DNA of 64,000 nt from Caenorhabditis elegans (lineage: Eukaryota; Nematoda; Chromadorea; Rhabditida; Rhabditidae). The notes under the pieces were generated by a model. The model was given only the letters and a program-made list of their open reading frames with translations. It was not told the origin of the DNA and did not search any database. A program made the translations under genes and the position numbers. Of the stretch, positions 41,730 to 52,871 are shown piece by piece. The stretch lies in NCBI RefSeq assembly GCF_000002985.6, contig NC_003279.8, positions 5,766,001-5,830,000 of the forward strand, read 5' to 3'. The number at the start of each line of letters is the position of its first letter. Within the stretch, counting starts at the first letter, position 1.

Positions 41730-44700
41730 ATGCCGAAACGAGCAGCCGATGAGCCTGGAACATCAACAACTGACCCATTTCACGAGCGTAAGCTTTAAAT
41801 GATTTTATTCAAAGCGTATAATTATACTTGTCTGGAAAGTGAGGCGTTATCAAAGCTAGTTTCTCCGCCGCAGTGAATAGAAAAACTGATTAATGCAATT
41901 TGCGCAGGGTTCGATTTTTTCGAAATTTTTTAAACAGCGTTCAAGATTTTACTTGCCTTTCCATCAGGGAGAGAAATTTTTTAGAACTCAGCCTCAAATT
42001 ACCGCAAATAAATTTAGATATTAATTGATTTATTTTCAGAAAGCCCATTCGATGCCGTGTTAGCCGGCACGGAGACAACGGATACAATATGTGAAGAGCC
42101 ACCAGCAAAACGAATCGACTTAGATATAAAGCAAGGTATGGGGTTTTATAAATATTAAATCTGATTATTTTCTCCTTTTCAAAAATATTAAACAAAAACA
42201 AGGGTTTGCAGCCTCATGTGATAATCTAAATGACTGCTTTGTTTTACATATTAAGAGCATCCTTCGTTTTTCCAATAATTTTCTCTATGAAGATAGATAT
42301 TCCCCAGTTCATTATCACCTTTATCACAACTCGCTATCATCTCCTACTTATATAGGAAATTATGAAGTTATCAAGCGCTCAGTCACCTGACTAGTTAAGA
42401 GGTCACTAACAACAATAGCTACCAATCAAGCAACATTTTTATTATTGCACACAACCACGAGCAAATGTCAAAATATACATAGAAGACAGAGTGAAATCTA
42501 TTGAAGAACGTCACTTCGGACTGTTATATGTCCTGGTTCAACCACGTCACTATATGCAGGCGGCCGAGAAGTTGCACGTGGTCGGGTTGGATCTTCATCA
42601 TTTGTAAACGCCGAATTGTCAGCTCCTGTTGGTTCACTCTGAAATTGTTACAGAGTTTTAGTGATGTCATAGGGAAAGAATTTTAGAGCTCATTCTGGCT
42701 CGAATTTGCTGGAAATCGGAGGTTTCCCAATAATAACCATTTTTCTGATATTAGTATTACTTTTTCGACTACAAGCGCTCCGTAACAAAATTTAGCGGGT
42801 TATTTGAAGTTAATTATAATCGCATTAAGACGTATTTATCTAATGCAGCTTATAATATAGAAAGAATAGCTTAGTTTTATATTATTGATTAATGAATAGT
42901 CGTTGAAACGGATTTCATAAAGCTTCAAAAAATTTTCAAAACTCACATTGGCAACTGTCAAAATCGGTGTCGATACGAAAGAACCACTCCTCGTTGATGC
43001 CGACGTCGTCGAACTCTCGCTATCAACAGGTTGTTGTTTTGTAGGAATCGGAGGAGCAGTTTGACTTGACATTGGTGGGGCGTAGGCGGTATATCTTGGT
43101 GGTGGTGGCATACCACTGGGACTCATTGGTGTTGGTACAATGTATTGAACATTGTAATTTGACGCCTGATGTTGAGGTCTGAACCATTGAATGAATATTC
43201 ATAATTGAAATAATGGACTCACAATCTGTATGCATTTCTTCTGAGGAAGTTGTAGAGAATCATCATATATCGCATTTGGACGAGTGCAACAATAATACTA
43301 ACAGTTAGGAAGAAACATGAGATTATAACCATTTCTAATTCTCCAGTTGTCATTTTTGGAACACATCCCTTCGCAGTGGTTACATCCTTTTGGTTATCTT
43401 CAAATCAGTTTCTTTATTCCGGAAAATTGTATTGAAACTAACCTGGATTGCAAATGTTATCATTGTTATCCGATAAATAAATACATGCAATAACTGCTCC
43501 CAGGATCAAGAAAAACACCCAAAATGTGTACATTGACTGAAATTGATAATTATTTCTCAAAGTGTATATTAACGAGAATATTGATGCTTCCATAATTGAC
43601 TAGGAACATCGAATCTTGTGAGTTATATTTAAAACGTACTAGATATAACATGTAAGCAGTGATATAGGCAATTTTTCTACGCTTTGCACCAGTTGATAGA
43701 ACAAACATCATGGCGCTTCCAATAGAAATCTCGAAAACGTAGAGCACAAATGGAGATGGATACAAAAGTCCGAATATTTGACATATCATGAGAATGGATC
43801 CGAGAATTCCAACAGCTCCCTGAAAAATGTTCAATCCTTGCTGAGATTCAAAATTTCTGAACTTACACCAATTGGAAGTCCACAAAATACCCTTGGCTCC
43901 GGTTCAGCAGCTATCCGCTGTGTTGGCTGATGTGGTTCAGCCCGTTGTTGCGGGTGCTGATACGGATCCGTCGTTTGAGAAGACTCGGTTGTCATGGTTC
44001 TTCTGGAATCAATACAATTTTCTTGGCTTATATGGTTTATAAATGCATTTGTGTGTGTCTGAGTGTGCCAACAAGAGACCTCTACGAGAGAAAAGAAAAG
44101 GAGAAGCAGAGTCGGGGAGGTGACATACGACTGATATGGTCGATGTCACGACAATATGATTCTCTTTTTCTCCCCCTTTCAATTCTTCATGTGTCGGTTG
44201 AGTAAATATTGCATGAAACTGTAGAAATGAGGGCATTGGGAGATAGAGAGAGGGACGTTGAAAATAGAGAAGAGCACTAGAATCAGCTGAGAGTATGTGG
44301 AGAAATAAAGAATGATAAGAACGTTGGAAGAAACTAGAACAATTTTGGCAGCTTAGTTTCGTCGTTACTTGATTTGTCACAATTAAATATGGATAAGTTG
44401 AGAATCAAGGATGCCAAAAAATATTTTTGACAAAAAAAAACAAAAAATTTCTTGTTCAAATTTCGTACCAAAAACAAAAAAAAATTGGATTTTATTTTTC
44501 TCGCGATTTAAAGTTAAAAATTTCGAAATTTTTTTTTGGTTTTTATGATATTTATACAATTGTATTTCTATAGAAATACCGAAAAAAAATTGGTGACTTA
44601 TCGAATTTGTTTTAATTGGAAAAATATAATGGATTCAATTCGTTCTTTAAAAATTATTGGAAATTACTTTAAAATTGAAAAAATTGAAATTTTTTTCATT

Positions 44701-47700
44701 AATTTAAAAACTGACATCCTTGGGTCAATTCATTGCCATCTGGATAAATTTCCTTTAATATTGTAAATCATTGAGTGTTTCCAGTTGTGTAGGTCTCACT
44801 ATGAAGAAACTATGAAAGAGGAAAAAGAAAATATAGAAAACCCATAAAAGTGGGAAAAAAACGGAAATTCGTGTTCTCCGTCGAAAAATATCACAATTTA
44901 TGGGCTTATATGTGTGCGGGACAATGAATTCAATGTAATATTATTACTATGCACATCAATAAATTCAAATATAGCTGGTATCCACTCTTTTGGGTTTTTT
45001 CTTTTCGATATGCACCTATGGGAAAAGTATCAAATTTCAAGACAAATCAGTGGTTTTGTTCACGAGAGAATTTGCCTAGTTTCAGAAGGTTTATGAAATA
45101 TCAATTAGTATTAAGAGTACACAAAATTATAGGATTTTTTGTTGAAAATTTAAAATGGTGCTTCTCCGTTTAAGATATATTTAACAAAAAATCTAACAAA
45201 ATTAAATTGGTAAACGTTGATATAAAAAATCAGAAAATTGGTTTGGCATTTCAGAAAATATTTCAAGATGGATCAATCGTACTTGTTAACAGTATCAATT
45301 TTAATTTAATTTAATTTTTTTTCAAAATATAATAAATATGTTTAAAAATTCATTGATAATAAAAATTAAACGTTTTTCATAAATCAAACTTCGAAACATT
45401 TTCATAAAAAGGTAGCACAAGCAATAAGAAATGTTCTTATCACAGTCAACCTAGATGACATGAAATATTAAATGATAACTGTTTTCAGAATTCAATGGTG
45501 GAGTGCAAAGTGGAGGGCTGATTAAAAATGAATCCGAATTGACTCAAATGACAATCAAACAAGAAACAGAAGGAAACATAAATGAAGCTAGACGAGAAGA
45601 AGAAGACGAAGAACAAGATGAAGATTCCAGAACATCAATGCCACCTGCATTGGGAGAAGATGATGATTATGAGGAGGATGATGCTGATAGTTTTATTGAT
45701 AAAACTAATGTAATACTATGTTTCTTCTAGTTTTACAACATAATATTTAAAATTATACGGAAAATGATGCGGATAATTTTAATTTTCATCAACACTTGAA
45801 AAAGGAAGTCTAGGACTAAGATTTTCTAAAAATTATATCAATGTCAACCTGAAAAGTTAATATCATAATCAGAAAAAAGTATTTTTATTAAACGAAAAAA
45901 TGAAAAAAAAACCCCCTTTTTGCCCCTGATTGCTCAAATTAAAGTATAAAAAAGAATTTTAAACTTTTCAGACACCGCCACCATCACAATCATTTCTGGA
46001 AGGATGTCGAGCAGCTAATTTACCAAATGACATTGTTACTGGTGCATGGGAAACGTACAACCACGCGGTTCAACGGGTTTCTCTTGAGGTTAATTGAGTA
46101 GTCAACGAATGCGGGGAAGGGGTTTTTTCAAAACAAACCACTACTATATAATGTAAAAACTGAATAATTCAAGTAGCACACATAGTGAACACAAGTGTGC
46201 CTAATTAGAGCTTTCAAAATATTTTTATGTGTTCTGACAATTTTTCATTTCAAATGGCTATGAAATTTTTCACATTAAAAAATAGATATTAATCTGAAAA
46301 TAGAATTTACTCTGCTGCTTCTTCTAGACAATAAAATAATTTTCAGGGTTCGGAATCGGCGTGGCAACTATCAGCAATTTACTATTATCTTCTATCAAAA
46401 GGAATAAAACGTCGTGGAAAAACAATCCGTATTCTCATTCAACCGTTTCCTGTTTCGATACTTACAATTGCCAACTCATTTGACATATCCGTTGCTGAAA
46501 TGCTTGACAAAACTGCTCGATTTGTGGAAATTATACATTCCAGAAAAATTCGTCGTTATCAAGAATATATTCGACGAATTCAAGAAGGACTCGCAGTTTC
46601 TTGTGTGATATTCAAAAAGTTTTGCCGAATTTTCTGCAAAATATTCGAGGAGATCAAAGTTGGATCCGAAAATTGTCCATCTTCTCATGAACTTTTTACG
46701 GTTCTTTGGACATCTTTTCTGGTGATGAAAAGTCGAATGACAGTGGACGATTTGATTTCAAATTATCAACTTCTTTTTTCAATACTTGATCAAGTATATA
46801 CCGAAATGTGTTCAATGAAAGAGGGAATAGTTCATCATTTGAATCAAAAATTTGTTGAAGATCTTCTTGAAAATGATTGTACGATTATTCGAGCTCTTTG
46901 CACACAATTTGGTGGAAGTGTTCTTGATGCACGGCACTTTTCTGATCATACTTTTAAGAAAATGGAGAAGACTGGAATTCCGTCCACTTGGAATTTTCAA
47001 GAGTTTCGAGATTTGATCATGTACGTTTTATTAGAAAATGTAATTTTAAAAACGAAAATAATACTTTCAGGAACGTTCCAAAAACGGCATATGAGAATTA
47101 TCTATTGCAACGTGGAAGTATTGATGAGCGGATTTTCATTCCAAGCGTTGAGGACTTTTCAAAAATTTTCCAATCCCCGGACACATACTCAGTAGCAGAT
47201 ATTCTCAAAGTGTCTTACTCTGGAAGACGTTTCCGTGATGCAGAATTTCTTACAAAAATCTCAAATAATCATTGTCTGGAAAAGTTGGCATTAGGTGGAA
47301 AAGTAGCATCAGAAAAGTTGGTAACACAGTCAAAAGAACAGCCGAGAGTTCCGTGTGTTGAGTATAATCTCGAATTGGGAAATTATCCAGACGATTTGGA
47401 ATCGAACAATCAAAGTCTTTATAATAGATTGACAAAAATTATTGGAAGCTGGAAATTGGAGAATTCGAAACTCGAAGAGTAAGTAGCGAATCTATTTTGC
47501 ACAAAAAAAAGACAAAAAAGACTTTTTTTTCGGAATATAGTGAAATATGAAAAAAAGACAAGTGAAATATGAAAAAAAATGCTTCGATGTTCTTTGATGA
47601 CTACAAATCAGAAGTATTTATTTCAGAGTGTGTGGCACAATGTCCGACAGTCCAATGGCAACAATTCTTCTGAAAAGTGATGAAATGACAAATAAATTCG

Positions 47701-49329
47701 AGCGAACTTTATCTGCAGAACTCGGAGAGACGATCAATGAGAATATTCCTAAATATCACTATAATGTTCGAAAAGAATTGGAATTAGTTTTTCTCATTTT
47801 CATGGAGAAAATAATTGTTGCAGAATTGAAAAAGAAAGTACGAGAGGAGGACTTGCTGGTAAGTTTATTGTTAAAAAAGTATTTTTTGCCAATTTTGAAA
47901 TTACAGAATGTGATTCGTCGGGAAGAATTTCTTGATTCAGTTTTCTGTTTCTGTGTTGAACTGATCCTTGTTTCCAATGGATATGATCGTCCATTTCCAT
48001 GGAGTGCTGAACTGTGTGGAGTACATCCATTTATGTTTCATAAAGTAATTGATTTGATGATAACACATGAGAAACAGCTAAGTCGTCAAATGGTTCAACA
48101 TTTTAGTCGAATTGAAGAAACTGTAATTGAGTATTTTTCGTGGAAGTCTGATAGTCCATTATGGCCAATGGTTGTCAGGTGTCCATTTGCACATTTTCAA
48201 GAATTCGGAGAGGATTGGGCTGATAAATGTTAGTTTTTTAAAAATATTTATTTGGAGAAGTATAGATTTTCATTCATAAATATTGCAGTAAACTCGTACT
48301 CACCAATAAAATTCACTCCAATCAAGAAGCCTGATGATCTACGAGACGAACTTGGAAGACCTATAGTTCCTCAAAATCAAACTTCAAGAACTCTAAGAAT
48401 TTTTTTGAAAAGAGTAAGTTTAAATGATTCATCTATAAATGGTTGGAGTCGAGGGTGTCGTCGAAAAAAATTTTTTTTTGGAAAAAATCAGACAATTGGT
48501 AAACAATTCCAAAATGTTTTGCCACAATTTTTTTGATTCGGATTCAAAAACAGTCACAATTTTTTGACAAAATCGTCATTTTTCGGTCTTTTTCTTGAAC
48601 TCAAAAAAACGAAACAATTTCGATTTTCTAAAAAACCGGCACCCTTGATTGGATTAGTCTAACATTTATTTCAATTTTGCAAAATCCATTATTCAGACTT
48701 ATTTCACCGCCGCTCGTCGACTTCAAGATCTCACTGATCGTGTTTCAATGGGAGCTCGTGCAAAATCACAATGCTGGTCACTTTTCGATTATCTTCTTCG
48801 CAATGACACTTTGATTTTTATGGATAGACATCTTGATCAAATTCTTCTTTGTTGCGTGTTTGTCATTATGAAGATAAATGAGTCATCAATGCTTTTCACG
48901 GAAATAATGGCTCAATATCGACGACAATCAGCCAATTCTTTGCTGGTCTACCGAAGTGTTACAGTATTCCAAGAACAACTGAATCCCGAAAATCCACAGG
49001 CAGTAAACACGAAGGAGACAATTTTGGAACGTCTTGAAGGTCCACAAAAAGAAAAAACGACAGTTGATATAATCAAATATTATAATATCGAGTTTCGGGA
49101 TCGTATCAAGTATATTATCGGTCAAATTGATAGTGCTTCAGATGAAGATTTGATGGAAATGCCGGTTGCAACAGAATCTGGATTGATGCCTGTTCGAGTT
49201 TATTTAACACATAAATTATCGATTCAAACGCTTCCAAAAACGAAACACGGAGAGTCGAAACAAGAAAGAGCTATTGCGAACCTTGAAAAATCTGGAATTA
49301 CGATCGCTATGGAACGGTCTGGAGATTAA
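41730..49329 (+). CDS. lin-35: Retinoblastoma-family pocket protein LIN-35, 961 aa
   Basis: The sole C. elegans Rb/p107/p130 homologue: represses cell-cycle and germline genes with E2F/DP and the DREAM/MuvB complex in the nucleus. Ten exons: 41730-41787, 42040-42135, 45489-45709, 45972-46088, 46347-47020, 47071-47478, 47627-47858, 47907-48228, 48289-48413 and 48697-49329, total 2886 nt. An acidic N-terminal tract (REEEDEEQDEDS) precedes the Rb N-domain (about 165-400). Pocket A begins near residue 525 (SPMATILLKSDEMTNKFERT), pocket B near 735 (SRTLRIFLKRTYFTAAARLQ, through QCWSLFDYLLRN and ILLCCVFVIMKI). The 961-aa length agrees with the known protein. Intron 2 (3.35 kb) hosts a complete antisense gene; introns 2 and 9 carry inverted repeats. 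Confidence 0.97.
42438..42443 (-). terminator. Poly(A) signal of the nested gene
   Basis: AATAAA on the minus strand, 55 nt after the stop at 42498. The nested transcript should therefore end inside lin-35 intron 2. Confidence 0.6.
42498..43995 (-). CDS. Four-TM membrane protein with PPxY motif, nested in lin-35 intron 2, 316 aa
   Basis: Function unknown. Exons on minus: 43995-43867, 43819-43640, 43536-43443, 43397-43223, 43178-42947 and 42638-42498, total 951 nt in frame. After a ~43-residue polar N-terminus come four hydrophobic helices: AVGILGSILMICQIFGLLYP, PFVLYVFEISIGSAMMFVLS, MYTFWVFFLILGAVIACIYL and MVIISCFFLTVSIIVALVQM. A cysteine-containing loop (NICNPDNQKDVTTAKGCVP) lies between helices 3 and 4. 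The C-terminal ~140 residues are Pro/Ser/Thr-rich, with PPPPRYTAY and a WW-domain ligand RPPAYSD near the end. The topology suggests a tetraspan/MARVEL- or LAPTM-like protein routed by Nedd4-type ligases; that is inference. Exon 4 uses a weak acceptor (TTTGAAG). Trans-splice acceptor at 44003-44004, 7 nt before the ATG. Confidence 0.85.
44406..44722. repeat. Inverted-repeat element in lin-35 intron 2
   Basis: Ends CAAGGATGCCA and TGACATCCTTG are inverse with one mismatch, with A/T-homopolymer-rich sequence between. No target duplication is clear. It lies upstream of the nested gene. Confidence 0.5.
48450..48647. repeat. Inverted-repeat element in lin-35 intron 9
   Basis: Ends CGAGGGTGTCG and CGGCACCCTTG are near-inverse; flanking 8-mers GTTGGAGT and ATTGGATT match at 6 of 8. 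It may be an old hAT-like MITE related to the element at 44406-44722. Confidence 0.5.
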
Positions 49330-49758
49330 AAATGATTGTTGTGAATACTTTGAACTTTTTAATGCATTTTTGATTAATCATTTAGTACTTCTTTTCTCGT
49401 CTATTTTTTTATCTTTTCCTTCAAATTCAGGCAAGTAATTATACTTTCCATTTCTAATTGATTGCTTCAAAATAGACGTCTAGTTATATTCAAAACAATC
49501 CCCCTTTTGAATTGGAATCTTCAAATATCGTATTAAATATTAATATTGTAATCATTTTTCACAATCCCCCATGCCATTATTGTTACTGATTTTTTCTCTC
49601 TTTTTAACCATCATCGATAAATTCATTTTACAGTTATAATTGAAATTAATGGGAATCCAATATAAAATGGGTAAATGATTGGAAAGAGGATGAAAGAGAT
49701 CTATGAAAGTAAGAAGGAAGGCGAATAAAAAGCAACAATAAAATATTTAGTCAGAAAA
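49330..49758. other. Convergent 3' region of lin-35 and hmg-3
   Basis: 430 bp tail-to-tail. AATAAA on the plus strand occurs at 49724-49729 and 49737-49742, only ~20-35 nt from the hmg-3 stop, so if these are used the two transcripts overlap at their ends. No other gene was seen. Confidence 0.5.
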
Positions 49759-52125
49759 TCAATCCGATTCACCAGAAGACTCGGAGGCAGCATCGGATTC
49801 GTCTTTCTTCGCCTTTAGCGGCTCATCGTCATCGGAATCATCCGTATCACTGATATGCTCCTTAGACTTGAACTGTTTACCCGGAGATTGATCGGAGCTT
49901 TTCTTCGTGGATGGTCCAGATGCTTTCTCTACTCCTCCACCATTCTTCTTGTATTCTTTCATTTCCGCTTCGTATCTTGCCTTGTCCTGTGCAGCCTTAT
50001 CGTTCCATTCCTGAATAAAAATAATTACTAACGGGATAAAACAAAACATTTTTAATGGCTCTAAAAGTGATTGAATTTTTTAGATTCGAAAATCATGGTT
50101 TTTTCTAAAATTAAAAGAGTTTTTGATTTGAAAAGTCTATAAAAATACCTTTTTATCATCCGCACTCATGGACTTCCACTTTGCTCCGGCTTTTTTAGCA
50201 ACATCTCCGAGTGTATCCCCATCTTCTTTCATTGAATTACGATTGGCATTGAACCAGATGATATATGCAGTGGTTGCTCGTTTCGGCTCATTTGGATCTT
50301 TAGTTTTCTTTCCTTTCTTCACAGCTTTCTCCTTTACCGGCTTCTCTTTCTTCTCGCGTTTATTCTTCTTTTCTTTACTCTCCTTCTTTTTTGGTTCAAT
50401 ATTCTCTTCATCTGGATCAGATTCTCCAGTTCCTGAAGCATCTTTCTCTGAGCCAGAATCATATTCATCGTCAGGTTCACTTCCAGAACCTTCTGATGAG
50501 TCTTTGTCATTCTTCTGCTTCTTCATATCCTTATCCAAATCATAATCCTCATCAGTACTTTCATCATCGCTGTCATCATCTTGTTCACGACCCTCTGCTT
50601 TCACAGTTGACTTGTATGGATCGATATCATCTTCATCGCTGCTTCCATAACCAGCTGATTTGTTATCGATACGATGAGAATTGCGAATTTTGATCTCTTT
50701 CTTGTTTAGATAGTCGAATAGTTTGTTGTTCTCTTCTTTATCCATTGCACTGAAAGTCAACGATGATCCAGTTTTCAGATCAATCTCAAAATCAAAAGTT
50801 CTTGTTACAGTTCCGCTATCAGAACGTGCGAAATGACATGAGCTAATCTCTTCAAAGCGAATGTACATGACCGGCTTTTGAATAAACAAAAATCCCTTTT
50901 CCATTGGGTACAACAATCCAAGGTTCTGACGATGTGTACATTGTATGGCAGGAGTGCCCGAACTTCCGAGGAATCGTCCAGGAACGGTGACTTTCAGATT
51001 GCAAATTGATTTGAAGAGAATTGAGATTGTCTCATAGATTGGTCCAGTCATTTCACGTTGAAGATTTCCATTGAAATAGTCGAGTTGTTCACTGAAATAC
51101 TCTCAAATTATTGGACGGCAATATAAAATATATTTGAGTGGCACGGAATTGTTCCCAGAAAATTCTGAAATAAACTCACTCAGTCAACGACAACTCCAAA
51201 TCTTCTTCTTCATCCTTCCCAAACTCGAAAATGAGATAACTGTAGTGTGTCTGTCCCTGGCGAATGGGTGGGTTCAACGACAACACAAAATATACTTGGC
51301 GTCCATCTTTATGAGGAACCAAGAATAGACGATTGATCGTTTTGACAGGAATCTTGTAATCGTACGTCTTTCCGTGGAGTGCAATACTTGTCGGATAAAC
51401 TTTAATATCATATCTTCCACGAGGTGTTGTGCACAGAATATCAGTGAGAAGGCATATTGGTTGCTCAGTTTCAGCCTCCAATCCAGCATATGCCAGCACT
51501 GCTTTCTTGAATTCTTCTACTTTATCAGTATCCTCCTCATTTTCTAGATCAACTGGCATATGGAATCTCATCTCCATCAGCTGAACTTTGCTTTGTTCAT
51601 TCTGATGGAACTCCAAAATAGCCTCATTTTTGTTGGCAATGACGTTTGACACATTCGTGCACGGAATTTCGAAAATCGGTTCATTTTCCCATGAAAATTC
51701 AATATTTTTGCCTTTGACATCGGCCTGCCCATAGTTCCATCCATTGATGAAAAGATTTGATTGATTGATAGATTTAGACCAGTTAGAAGAAGTGAACGAT
51801 TGGATTTTCTGAAGATCCTGAAATTTCGAATTTGAATAAAATGAGACTACAAACGTATAAAAATAAAGAAAACGAACAACAAACTAACATCATCCAAGAA
51901 TCCTCCGAAGCGGTGAGCACCTCCATCACTAAGACCAACGCGTAGTCCCGGCTTGTTGCCAAGCTTTTGCCATTTCAGTTTATCGACGTCGGTTCCTGTG
52001 ATGTAAACTGATTTTCCACCCTTATCGCCTATGAAGTTAATCGAATTTTCAGTCAATGTAAGCGTTCCGCATGTTAAATGGCCTATATCCTCCACGTAAA
52101 CTCCCTTGAATTTGAGCTCAGTCAT
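49759..52125 (-). CDS. hmg-3: FACT complex subunit SSRP1 homologue HMG-3, 689 aa
   Basis: Histone chaperone subunit (with SPT16) that opens nucleosomes for polymerases. Exons on minus: 52125-51889, 51817-51180, 51091-50149 and 50010-49759, total 2070 nt. The N-terminal dimerisation domain starts [20 protein letters not shown]. The POB3/SSRP1 middle domain has two PH-like folds ([34 protein letters not shown]). A long acidic Ser/Asp/Glu linker and a Lys-rich stretch follow, then one HMG box from about residue 557 ([20 protein letters not shown]). The tail is acidic/Ser-rich and ends [10 protein letters not shown]. elegans has a close paralogue, HMG-4; I assign HMG-3 from the neighbours lin-35 and nhr-2. 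The trans-splice acceptor is 1 nt before the ATG. Confidence 0.94.
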
Positions 52126-52126
52126 T

Positions 52127-52128
52127 CT
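52127..52128 (-). other. Trans-splice acceptor 1 nt before the hmg-3 ATG
   Basis: The minus strand reads AAGTTTCAG then A then ATG. With spliced-leader addition here, the gene-encoded leader is a single nucleotide. Confidence 0.6.
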
Positions 52129-52871
52129 GAAACTTGTCAGTCAATAACGCGTGTAAAGAAAAGAAGCGAAAAACGTCCGCGAACAAGAAAAGTCCGGAAA
52201 AGAATGAAAAAAATGAATTCTCGAAAAATGCACTCTAATTTTTTCGCGCGTCGAACCGAAAACAAAGAACTACGGTAGTCGATCATACGTGAACACCGAA
52301 GTATACTGTATACGCAAGCACCGCATCTGACGACCGTTTCTATTAATTTTATTATTTTTTTAATAATTGACTAATTTTGACAAATAAATTGACAAATTAC
52401 TATTACGACAAATTACGACAAATAACGGTAAAAGTTGTGGCACGTCAAATTTTTTCCTGCATACAAAATAGTTAAATTATCAAATAATATTTATTTCATC
52501 TTTTCAACAACCAAGAAGCAGTACCAAATATATTAAGTTTTTAACAAACTTCAAATAATATAATTTTTGGTACTGTAACAGCCTAACAAACAACATCAAT
52601 TGGAAATTCAAAAAGAAACAGTATATAGCCCGAACGAGAGAGTGAGATAGAGAATTAAATTCACACCTGGAGGAAGAGATCAGTAAGAAATGATCAGACT
52701 TTGAGAACATGAATAGAAAATGATAGTAACGGGGGAAGGGGACTTTAAACAAGTATTTTGAATCTATATTGATTCATAAGACAGGAATAAAGTTTTGTGA
52801 GAATTCAGAACCGGTTGGAAGCGTGTCCAGACACCGAATCGGTTCTGAATTTATCAGAAGTAATATATTTG
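52129..52871. other. Spacer between nhr-2 and hmg-3
   Basis: 743 bp. On the minus strand AATAAA at 52490-52495 is a plausible nhr-2 poly(A) signal, leaving about 360 nt to the hmg-3 acceptor. No further gene was seen. Confidence 0.5.

Noticed and set aside
50168-50693. Plus-strand Ser/Phe-rich and His-rich frames opposite hmg-3
   Set aside because: Complement of the acidic/Lys-rich linker codons of hmg-3.
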